From Proteiniphilum sp. (GTDB lineage Bacteria; Bacteroidota; Bacteroidia; Bacteroidales; Dysgonomonadaceae), in assembly GCA_031255275.1 (NCBI GenBank), contig JAIRSV010000151.1, positions 1 to 14,482 on the forward strand: a DNA stretch of 14,482 bases. The letters run 5' to 3'. Of the stretch, positions 1 to 7,419 are shown one piece after another. Numbering within the stretch: position 1 is the stretch's first letter; each line of letters begins with the position of its first letter. A model generated the notes under the pieces. It saw nothing but the letters and a program-made list of their open reading frames with translations. It had not been told where the DNA came from and made no database searches. A program made the translations under genes and the position numbers.

Positions 1-1
1 G

Positions 2-2104
2 CTTACGGAAAAGATGCCGGCGGATGGTAAATGGATAACCGATGCTTTGGCGGCGGATTACAAACATATCCCCATGTGGGGCAATATAGGTAATATCGAG
101 ATTTCCGGCGATATGGAAATCTCAGGAACAAGCAGCATTTCGCTGACCCGCATGTTGGCGCGGGTGGACGTGCAGATAGCCGCAACCAATTTCAAAATCT
201 CCAGCGTCGATGTATATAACTACAATACAAAAGGGTCGCTCGTCCCGGTGGCGACAGGAACATGGGACAACAACCAGCAAAAAGCTATCGCCCCGAATGT
301 ACCCGCCGGTTCTTCCGTCCTGACGAAAGGGCCTGTTGTTTACGATAATAAGGACGGGCGCACCGAGATAAATACTAGCACTAACAACTGCGCGAAGGAG
401 ATTTACATTTTCGAGGCGGAGAACCATACCGGTACAGGCCACACCGTAGCCAAAGATCACCTCGACCGCACCTGCATCGTGGTAGGCGGGATTTACGGAA
501 ACGACAACGAACCGACTTACTACCGCGCCGACTTTTCGACCGGCTCGGACGACAGTGAAAAGTTTCTCGACGTGCTGCGCAACCATCACTATACATTCAA
601 AATCACGAAGGTTGCCGGTTCCGGCTACGGTACTTCCGAAGATGCGTTCCTGGGTGCGAAACAAATAGATTTTACAGTGGACGTAACTTCTTGGGGAGAG
701 AATCACGAGATACCCCTCGAGAGGGAAGTTCCTTTGCAGCCGACGGCAAACAGCTACATCGTCGAAACAAAGAAAGCGATAGCCATACCTCTCTTCGGAC
801 AGGCTCGGCAGGCGATGGACGCCGAACATCTTTCCAACACATGGATAGATGAAACGATGAATCTTAAAGGTGAACTTATCTGGGCGGAAGAAGGAGCCGA
901 TGCCGTTGTAAAAAGCTATTCCGTAAATGTTTTCAAGTCCTCCCAAAACAAATACGGTATACCTATCCTTACCGTTGTTGCCAATAACGAGGGCAACGCC
1001 CTTGTCGGCGTTTACAACGATGCGAACGGCAACGGCGTATGCGACGCGGGAGAGGGTTTTCTCTGGAGTTGGCATATCTGGGTAACGAATTACAAACCGG
1101 TAGATGCGGGTGGAGGCTTTATGGACAGGAACCTCGGCGCAATGAGTTCCAGCCGGGGAAACGCCGGCGCCATCGGACTGCATTACCAGTTCGGACGCAA
1201 AGACCCGTTTCCTGCCGCTGCGACGATAAATGACAATACTCAGCGCACGGTTTATAACAGCCGTGGCGAAAAAGTCGACTTCTCCGCCGAAATAGATGCC
1301 TCATTGCCTTATTCGATAAACAATCCCGTAAATTTCTCCACGGCATGGTCGGGATCAAGAGGGAATACATCGTGGGACAACGGTAAGAAAACCGCTTATG
1401 ACCCGTGTCCCGCAGGATGGAGAGTCCCGGCGGGAAAACAGCCTTTCGGCAATCAAACCGACAAAACCTTGATAAAGGACGGCGCAAAACAGGGAGCATT
1501 CAACGCCTCGATCGGCGGATGGTACCCGTATGGCGGAATCAGGACGACGGCAACGGCTATCACCGGCACCGGAAATTACGGTTACTACCATGGGGCGACA
1601 ACCGCTCAGGGCAATAACGGAAAAATGTACTCTCTGGAACTGGATGGCACGACGGGGAAAGTATTTCCGGAAGGAGATAAGTCACGCCGTTACCAGGGCT
1701 TGTCCGTCCGCTGCGTCCGCGACGAATCCGCTTCCCTACTCACGACCGATTCTGAAGATCGCGTGATACGGACAGATGCCGGAACTTACAATATTAAAGT
1801 CGAATCGAATACCGGGTGGGAGGCGCTGATCAAGCGCGGCACGGACGAAGTGACGGTTGTAACCGGCGATAATGACAATTCGGTGCTGGGTAAGCCTCTG
1901 CTCAACCCGGCAACCGGCTGGAACGGCGGCCCGTCGTCAGCCCCTATCTCGGGTCTGGGAAACGCCGTCATCACCGTCACGACTGTGGATTACTCCAACC
2001 TCAGCATATATGTAGAGGGCAGTATCACCATTGTATTTCGCGACAAGGCTACCGGAACGATCCTGAATGAAACAACCATCAAAGCGGTAAAAGCCCGTCA
2101 ATAG
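2..2104 (+). CDS. Fimbrillin-like surface protein with Fib_succ_major-like domain, 5' end missing
   Basis: The reading frame is already open at base 2, so the N-terminus, including any lipoprotein leader, lies outside the window. The visible N-terminal third is FimA/Mfa1-like: it has LTRMLARVDV followed by VYNYNTKG, and later VLRNHHYTFKIT, both matching equivalent blocks in the gene at 4844-6346. The middle third carries hallmarks of the Fib_succ_major family: WSWHIWV, FMDRNLGA, YQFGRKDPFP, DPCPAGWRVP and SVRCVRDE near its end (about base 1720). The last ~120 residues look like a BACON-type Ig-fold tail. By family knowledge such proteins are exported, lipidated and built into type V pili or sit at pilus tips. 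A tip or adhesin role is inferred from the extra domain. An Asp/Asn/Gly-rich loop near 1012-1053 (DANGNGVCDAGE) is an oddity. It is followed after 72 bases by the next gene on the same strand. Confidence 0.85.
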   Translation, partial: LTEKMPADGKWITDALAADYKHIPMWGNIGNIEISGDMEISGTSSISLTRMLARVDVQIAATNFKISSVDVYNYNTKGSLVPVATGTWDNNQQKAIAPNVPAGSSVLTKGPVVYDNKDGRTEINTSTNNCAKEIYIFEAENHTGTGHTVAKDHLDRTCIVVGGIYGNDNEPTYYRADFSTGSDDSEKFLDVLRNHHYTFKITKVAGSGYGTSEDAFLGAKQIDFTVDVTSWGENHEIPLEREVPLQPTANSYIVETKKAIAIPLFGQARQAMDAEHLSNTWIDETMNLKGELIWAEEGADAVVKSYSVNVFKSSQNKYGIPILTVVANNEGNALVGVYNDANGNGVCDAGEGFLWSWHIWVTNYKPVDAGGGFMDRNLGAMSSSRGNAGAIGLHYQFGRKDPFPAAATINDNTQRTVYNSRGEKVDFSAEIDASLPYSINNPVNFSTAWSGSRGNTSWDNGKKTAYDPCPAGWRVPAGKQPFGNQTDKTLIKDGAKQGAFNASIGGWYPYGGIRTTATAITGTGNYGYYHGATTAQGNNGKMYSLELDGTTGKVFPEGDKSRRYQGLSVRCVRDESASLLTTDSEDRVIRTDAGTYNIKVESNTGWEALIKRGTDEVTVVTGDNDNSVLGKPLLNPATGWNGGPSSAPISGLGNAVITVTTVDYSNLSIYVEGSITIVFRDKATGTILNETTIKAVKARQ

Positions 2105-2126
2105 AACGTCAAAATCCGGATTTCAC

Positions 2127-2146
2127 CGCCGGCAATACGGCCGGCG
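2127..2146 (+). other. Intergenic hairpin, 7-bp stem
   Basis: CGCCGGC (2127-2133) and GCCGGCG (2140-2146) form a perfect 7-bp GC-only stem with a 6-base loop, in the 72-base spacer between two fimbrillin-like genes. No T-run follows, so it is not a standard intrinsic terminator. An mRNA-stabilising or processing element is one possibility. Chance cannot be excluded in GC-rich DNA. Confidence 0.4.
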
Positions 2147-2176
2147 TCAGGTGACCGGGTATAAATAATATATGAT

Positions 2177-4834
2177 ATGAACAGGAAAAATAGATCAAGC
2201 ATATTCGGAAAATATCTTCCCGCCGTGGGCGCCTTGCTGCTGACGGCCGGGATAAGCGGCTGCGTGCTCGGACATGATATTGAACAGGAGCAGGACGGCA
2301 GCAAATTCATAGTGTTTTCGCCGAAGGTGGACAAGAATACGGTACAAAGTCGTGCGGCGGCAGGTCATCCCGTCCAGAGCGAAGCCAATATCCCTTCCGG
2401 CAAATCGTTTGGCGCCTATGCGTACGGCATGATCACCCCGACGAGCGACATCGAACCGTATGCATCGCTCAGGAATACAAAGGTTACTTCCGGTGGCACG
2501 AGCTTCACATACGATCCTGTCGCCAAATGGCCTGTTCAGTCAAGCGCAAAACTCGCCTTTTACGGCTACTACCCCTGGCAGGATCAGAATACGTCTCCGG
2601 CGCCGGGCGAACCGGTGATAGACGTGACAATGGGCGCGACAAATTCACCCTCGATGACCATAGCCTACATCACCCCGTCCGATCCCGGCAGACAGGTCGA
2701 CCTGATGTGGGCGCGCACTGACCTCAAGACAGGTTACGATCCGGTGGAAATGATATTCGGTCATGCCCTGACGCGTGTCAACTTCACGGCGCGGGTGAAA
2801 GATTATCCGCAAGCGATGGTCATCACAAAAATCACGGTGAAGAATGTACTCACGAAAGGTACGCTGACGGTTCCGGAAGAAAACGCCCCGGCATGGGGCA
2901 GCCTCAGCAGCGCCGTCGATATGTCGCTGACCGCCGACAACGGTTTGCTCCCGGGCGTGCGGCTTACGGGCAGACCTGAATCGATCATAAAGGCCGGAGC
3001 CGATATGCTCGTGATCCCGCAGGGGACGGGAAATCTCAAAATACAGGTGGAGGCCACGATGGACGGAAAACCGCTTCCCGAACCTTTCGTATTTCCGCTT
3101 ACGACTTCTCTCGACTGGGCGATGAACAAGATCGTGACATACGAGATCATCCTCGGCAGCGACGGCATAGACATCGCTGCCAAAGTGAACGACTGGGACG
3201 AGAACAGCGTGAATATTATTTATGACAGACAGTGGTGGCTGTCGGTGAGCGATGACGATTTCGAATTTAAGCTTGAAGGTGATTCGGCAAAATTTACCTC
3301 CGAGACGAATTACGACATCACAACGCAAGGATTCCCTGTCGGTTTGCAGATAACCGGGGCGGAAATAGAATATTTGTCGGGAGTGGGAGCAAAACCGGGA
3401 GACGTGGCCGAGAGCGACTGGATTACACTGGATTTAAGCAGGCCATCCAACAGTCTTTCGCAGACTGTTTCCGTCAAAGCGGCCGAGAACAAAAAATCCG
3501 TCGAGCGCATGGCGAAAATAAAGGTAAGGGCAGGGAATATCACGAAGATAATCAACGTAACGCAGGAACCGGGATTGCCGACGGTCAGCCGGGATGACAT
3601 CTCGCGCGGAGGAACTCGTATAGGAACGGCGCCTTATGTGGGAGCGTTCTGGAGGAAAAGTCAGACCGGAGAACGTGTAATCAGTATTTCGGTACCGAAG
3701 GGTAGTGAGGGTTACTGGTCTGCACAGGTTTTCTTTCCCGGAGATTTCGGCAGCGACATACGGTTCAGCACAGCTCCGAGCGACGATCCGAAAATCGGTA
3801 CGGATAATCCGGCGAATATGAACAGCCAGGAAAACGATACACGCTATAACGTACTCGACGGTAAGGAATACGTGACCGGTAAGATACAAAAGGATAAGAA
3901 CGAAAAGATCTTTTTCCGCATCGGACTGAATTCCAAATGGGATAGTTCGAGCAAACCGGTACGGTATGCAATTGTTGTGATCGGCTATGCGAATAATACC
4001 AGGTTTCAGGCCTTTTATCTGCGCCAGGGCGAGGATCCGGACTACCTGATGTCTCAGGGCGACAAGGCGAAAAAGGACATTGTCCGCAAGTTCAGCCCCT
4101 ACAACCTGAGAGCCGGCAGCATGACTGATAATGTACAATATGTTGATCTCAATAAAAACGATGGTACGTTTGTCGACTATCCATCGCAGGCAGGCTCATT
4201 TTTCAAGTGGGTAGGGCCGAAAAATTATGAACGCAGGGCATGGCATCCTTCCCGAGGCATTGGGGCGAATGATTACGGCGAAAAATTATCTCTCTACGAC
4301 AAATCGGAATGGAATGACGAATGGGAGACTTGTCCGACCGGTTACCGTCGTCCGAAAACGGCTAATTATGATGCGGAGACAACATCGGAATTTGCATTGT
4401 CCCTGCTGTCTGATCATTCGGTCAATAATATAAAGAACTCGCTTTGGGGATGCTACGCGGACGGGTTTTTCGACCGCAGGACTATCGTAACCCCGAATGG
4501 AACATTATACACGTCAAACTCCGCAGTAAATAAAGACAGCCATAACGCCGCCTATATCGGACGACTGTTCTTCAACGATATAGCCGGCAGCATAAGGGAA
4601 GGCGCCTCTATATTCTTCCCCGCTGCCGGGTGTCGCAGTCATGAAAATGGGAGGCTGGAGAGTGCTGGTACCTATGGCTTCTACTGGTCGTCTACCCCGA
4701 CTCCCAAGGATAAAGGTAAAACTACTTATAGCCATGGTTACACTTTGGAAACCAGGAGCGATACCCTTGAATATTTTCACTCCGGCTTCAATCGCGCCCG
4801 CGGCGCTACCATACGTTGCGTGGTCGATAAATAA
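2177..4834 (+). CDS. Fimbrillin family lipoprotein with BACON-like and Fib_succ_major-like domains
   Basis: An 885-aa protein beginning with a lipoprotein signal peptide; the hydrophobic stretch ends in the lipobox ISGC with Cys29. Residues ~30-340 resemble Mfa-like fimbrillins: KLAFYGYYPW, then FGHALTRVNFTARV and ITKITVKNVLTKGTL. Residues ~350-466 end in IINVTQEPG, typical of a BACON-like Ig fold. The next stretch has YVGAFWRKSQTGERV and FQAFYLRQGEDPDYLM, recurrent in Bacteroidales fimbria-associated proteins. The C-terminal ~240 residues are Fib_succ_major-like: ETCPTGYRRP (Cys719), FFPAAGCR, GFYWSST and a final IRCVVDK. It most likely sits on the outer-membrane surface as an accessory or tip component of a type V pilus; that role is inferred. 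SR-A at residues 58-60 could be a protease maturation site like that of P. gingivalis fimbrillins. The ATG at 2177 is chosen because it directly precedes the signal peptide. The next gene begins 9 bases after the stop. Confidence 0.88.
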   Translation: MNRKNRSSIFGKYLPAVGALLLTAGISGCVLGHDIEQEQDGSKFIVFSPKVDKNTVQSRAAAGHPVQSEANIPSGKSFGAYAYGMITPTSDIEPYASLRNTKVTSGGTSFTYDPVAKWPVQSSAKLAFYGYYPWQDQNTSPAPGEPVIDVTMGATNSPSMTIAYITPSDPGRQVDLMWARTDLKTGYDPVEMIFGHALTRVNFTARVKDYPQAMVITKITVKNVLTKGTLTVPEENAPAWGSLSSAVDMSLTADNGLLPGVRLTGRPESIIKAGADMLVIPQGTGNLKIQVEATMDGKPLPEPFVFPLTTSLDWAMNKIVTYEIILGSDGIDIAAKVNDWDENSVNIIYDRQWWLSVSDDDFEFKLEGDSAKFTSETNYDITTQGFPVGLQITGAEIEYLSGVGAKPGDVAESDWITLDLSRPSNSLSQTVSVKAAENKKSVERMAKIKVRAGNITKIINVTQEPGLPTVSRDDISRGGTRIGTAPYVGAFWRKSQTGERVISISVPKGSEGYWSAQVFFPGDFGSDIRFSTAPSDDPKIGTDNPANMNSQENDTRYNVLDGKEYVTGKIQKDKNEKIFFRIGLNSKWDSSSKPVRYAIVVIGYANNTRFQAFYLRQGEDPDYLMSQGDKAKKDIVRKFSPYNLRAGSMTDNVQYVDLNKNDGTFVDYPSQAGSFFKWVGPKNYERRAWHPSRGIGANDYGEKLSLYDKSEWNDEWETCPTGYRRPKTANYDAETTSEFALSLLSDHSVNNIKNSLWGCYADGFFDRRTIVTPNGTLYTSNSAVNKDSHNAAYIGRLFFNDIAGSIREGASIFFPAAGCRSHENGRLESAGTYGFYWSSTPTPKDKGKTTYSHGYTLETRSDTLEYFHSGFNRARGATIRCVVDK

Positions 4835-4843
4835 AGATAAGAT

Positions 4844-6346
4844 ATGAATACGAAATATATATCAGGCTTATTCGGGAAGTGGTTCCGGGTCGCAGGTCTC
4901 CTGCTGCTGGCGGCGGAGATGGGCGGATGTGTGGCGGAGTATCCCGAAATGGACGGACGGCCTGCCGGAAACACCGAAGAGACCACATTCACGGTCAGCG
5001 TGCCGGGAATGAAAACGCCTTCGACCCGTGCCCTCAGCGCTGCCAAAGAAAAAGAGGTGTCTGAGATCGACGTGGTGATTTTCAAGAACGGTGCGATCGC
5101 CGAGTATCACCGCGTCGCCTCCGGGGATATTTCGGATGCCGTTGAGGGTGGCTATCTGTTTAAGGTGAGAGGTGTTGAGAACGCGGAAAATATGACCGTC
5201 TCCGTCATAGCCAACGCTTCGGTGGAAGTTTCGGCGGCGCTGACGGCTGTGACGGTCGACGGTTCTTATGCAGGCGCGGCGAAGAAAGATTTCCTGTCGG
5301 CATTGCAGGTGTCAAACGCTATGAAATGGAACACTTCGGCGGGAAACTACTGGAAAATACCCATGTATGGCGAGGCGGATGTCACGGAGAATATCTACAA
5401 TAGCCCGACGCCGACGGTGAGGCTGACCCGTATGCTTGCCAAAGTGGACGTGGTGAATGGCGTTGCTCCGTCGGGAACGCCTGCGGAGGGCGATTTCGAA
5501 CTGACTGCCGTGCACGTTGTAAACTATAATGCGAGGGGACTCGTGGCTCCCAAATGGGAGATGACGACGGGCGTCCCCGTCCCGGACGCGACCGGAGCCA
5601 ACCTGCCGGAGGGGTTCGATCCCGACACAAGGGTCTGGAAGGAGGGCAATGAACTGACTTATCTCCTGAATCCGGGGCAGACTTCGCTGAAGAATGAGAT
5701 ATACCTGTTTGAGTCGGCCGCGCTTTCGAGTGACCTTGCCGCCCCTGCCGGCACGCGGCTGGTCTTTGAGGGCAGGTATACTTCGGGCGGCGTGACGAAG
5801 AGCTACTATTACCCGGCGGACTTTACGGCTCCGCACGACGGGCAGACCGGCAAAACCGATTATATGCCCGTGCTGCGCAACAACCGTTACCTGTTCATGA
5901 TCACCGAAGCCGCCGGCAGGGGCTACGACAGGCTGGGCGATGCCGTGGCGTCGTTCGGCGTGATGTCGAACCTCAAAATCAGTCTTATCGTGGTGGACGA
6001 AACCGATATACGGCACATGGTGTGGAACGGTGAGTATTTTCTGGGAGTGAGCCGGAAAGAGGTCAGGATGGACGCGGACGGCGGACAGGGCTGGGTATTG
6101 CGTGTTTCGACCAACGTGGCCGACGGATGGCAGGCGACGATAGAAGATCCGGATACGAACAGCTGGCTCCGGTTTGCAGACGGCGCTAGGACAGCAAGCG
6201 GTTCCCCGGCGGAGAAACAGCTCCTGCTTTATGTTCCGGAATTCACCTCCGCCACGGGCGGTCAGGCTACGCGCACGGCGGACATAATACTGACGGCCGG
6301 ACGGCTCGACATGACGCTGACCGTGACGCAGACAACCGGATATTAA
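4844..6346 (+). CDS. Fimbrillin (FimA/Mfa1-type) family lipoprotein
   Basis: A 500-aa protein with a lipoprotein leader ending in the lipobox MGGC (Cys29, the same position as in the upstream gene). STR-ALS at residues 60-65 resembles the arginine-specific maturation site of P. gingivalis fimbrillins, after which the mature pilin starts. EVSEIDVVIFKNG follows, then KIPMYGEADV, VRLTRMLAKVDVV, VHVVNYNARG and LRNNRYLFMITEA, all matching the truncated first gene. The last ~110 residues, ending LDMTLTVTQTTGY, look BACON-like. In family members, lipidated precursors cross to the outer membrane, are cleaved and polymerise by strand exchange. Whether this one is a shaft or a tip subunit cannot be told; the long C-terminal Ig-like tail argues for an accessory or tip subunit. 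Only 9 bases separate it from the upstream gene, and 49 from the next. Confidence 0.88.
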   Translation: MNTKYISGLFGKWFRVAGLLLLAAEMGGCVAEYPEMDGRPAGNTEETTFTVSVPGMKTPSTRALSAAKEKEVSEIDVVIFKNGAIAEYHRVASGDISDAVEGGYLFKVRGVENAENMTVSVIANASVEVSAALTAVTVDGSYAGAAKKDFLSALQVSNAMKWNTSAGNYWKIPMYGEADVTENIYNSPTPTVRLTRMLAKVDVVNGVAPSGTPAEGDFELTAVHVVNYNARGLVAPKWEMTTGVPVPDATGANLPEGFDPDTRVWKEGNELTYLLNPGQTSLKNEIYLFESAALSSDLAAPAGTRLVFEGRYTSGGVTKSYYYPADFTAPHDGQTGKTDYMPVLRNNRYLFMITEAAGRGYDRLGDAVASFGVMSNLKISLIVVDETDIRHMVWNGEYFLGVSRKEVRMDADGGQGWVLRVSTNVADGWQATIEDPDTNSWLRFADGARTASGSPAEKQLLLYVPEFTSATGGQATRTADIILTAGRLDMTLTVTQTTGY

Positions 6347-6353
6347 TCATCTA

Positions 6354-6375
6354 CCGATCCCGGAAAGCGGATCGG
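6354..6375 (+). other. Intergenic hairpin, 7-bp stem
   Basis: CCGATCC (6354-6360) and GGATCGG (6369-6375) form a perfect 7-bp stem with an 8-base loop, in the 49-base spacer before the DUF5106-like gene. No T-run follows, so full termination is unlikely. It resembles in size and placement the hairpin at 2127-2146. Confidence 0.4.
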
Positions 6376-6395
6376 ATGCAAATCAGATATGCGAA

Positions 6396-7397
6396 ATGAA
6401 TAAACGAAACAACATTCTTCAATTTTCGATAAGCCGGGCAAGTCTGGTCATACTGGCCGGACTGCTCTGCCTGGCTGCCTCTTCGTGCCGGCGGACGGAC
6501 GGGAGGGACAACAGCGCGGCAGCGGAACGGAAACCGGGATTTAATCTCCCGTCCGAGACGGACATGCCGACCGATCCGGTCGCCCGTGCAAATTACCTCG
6601 TGCGACGCTATTGGAACTCTTTCGACTTTTCGGATACGGCATATATCCATATTCCGGAGGTTACGGAGCGCGCTTTCGCGGATTTTATCGATTTGCTGTC
6701 CGTTGCGGAGTATGGCGAGGCGGTGGAAGCGATAAACAGCCACTTGTCGGCGGCGGAGAAGGGCGAGAAAACGGGACGGATGTATGAATACTTCCTGGAA
6801 CAGTATGAGAAATATCTTTACGATCCGAACTCCCTGTACAGGAATGATGCGTATTATATTCCGGTCATGCGCTACGTGCTGTCCGACGAAAGTACGGATG
6901 AAGCGGAACGCATTCGCCCCGGATACCGGCTGTCGATGATGCTTAAGAACCGCGTCGGCGACAGGGCAACGGATTTCACGTATACCCTGTCCAGCGGAAA
7001 GACCGGGTCTCTGTCGGGGATACGGAGCGATTATACGATTCTTTATTTCAATAACCCGGGCTGTATGGCGTGCCGCGAGATTTCGGCGGCGATGAAGGAT
7101 TCGCCGGTCGTCAACGATCTGCTGGACAGCGGCAGACTGACCGTACTGGCCTTTTATCCCGACGAAGACGCGGACGTCTGGGAGGAACATCGCGGCGAAA
7201 TGCCGGAGAACTGGATAAACGGATATGACCGGGAGCTTGCGCTGAGAAAGGGTGAGCTGTATGACCTGAAGGCGATCCCCACGCTCTATCTGCTGGACGG
7301 TGGGAAACGGGTAGTGCTGAAGGATGCTGACTTTGCCGGACTGGAGGCATGGCTGGAGGAGAGTCTGCTTTTCGCGCCCGAAGGCGGAGGTATGTGA
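6396..7397 (+). CDS. DUF5106-like lipoprotein with thioredoxin-fold domain
   Basis: A 333-aa protein with a lipoprotein leader ending in AASSC (Cys31), so it is probably anchored in an envelope membrane and acts outside the cytoplasm. The N-terminal half (about 35-190) is helical and begins with an NYLVRRYWNSFDFSDT block typical of Bacteroidales DUF5106 proteins. The C-terminal half is thioredoxin/AhpC-TSA-like: VGDRATDFTYTLSSG, a TILYFNNPGC strand leading to the redox pair C223-M-A-C226, and the cis-proline segment AIPTLYLL with Pro295. By family knowledge this is a thiol-disulfide oxidoreductase fold; the natural substrate is unknown. It is the last gene of the fimbrial-type run, so a role in surface-protein folding is possible but only inferred. 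Its stop codon lies inside a hairpin shared with the convergent aminotransferase gene. Confidence 0.88.
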   Translation: MNKRNNILQFSISRASLVILAGLLCLAASSCRRTDGRDNSAAAERKPGFNLPSETDMPTDPVARANYLVRRYWNSFDFSDTAYIHIPEVTERAFADFIDLLSVAEYGEAVEAINSHLSAAEKGEKTGRMYEYFLEQYEKYLYDPNSLYRNDAYYIPVMRYVLSDESTDEAERIRPGYRLSMMLKNRVGDRATDFTYTLSSGKTGSLSGIRSDYTILYFNNPGCMACREISAAMKDSPVVNDLLDSGRLTVLAFYPDEDADVWEEHRGEMPENWINGYDRELALRKGELYDLKAIPTLYLLDGGKRVVLKDADFAGLEAWLEESLLFAPEGGGM

Positions 7398-7419
7398 GTG
7401 CCGCGGGAGGGCGGCTCAC
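7394..7419. terminator. Possible hairpin between convergent genes
   Basis: GTGAG then CCGC (7394-7404, with a 2-base TG bulge) pair with GCGG then CTCAC (7411-7419) around a GGGAGG loop. The hairpin covers the stop codons of both converging genes (TGA at 7395-7397 on + and at 7416-7418 on -). There is no clear T-run on either side, so this is a weak terminator candidate; collision of transcripts may matter more. Confidence 0.3.

Noticed and set aside
122..1183. 353-codon open frame on the minus strand
   Set aside because: Lies wholly inside the first fimbrillin-like gene; its translation has no domain motifs, while the plus frame has clear family signatures.
2645..3328. 227-codon minus-strand frame
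   Set aside because: Antisense shadow of the 885-aa lipoprotein gene, with no recognisable protein features.
5312..6016. 234-codon minus-strand frame
   Set aside because: Antisense shadow of the 500-aa fimbrillin gene.
6351..7190. 279-codon minus-strand frame
   Set aside because: Opposite the DUF5106-like gene, whose leader, CxxC and cis-Pro make it the real one.
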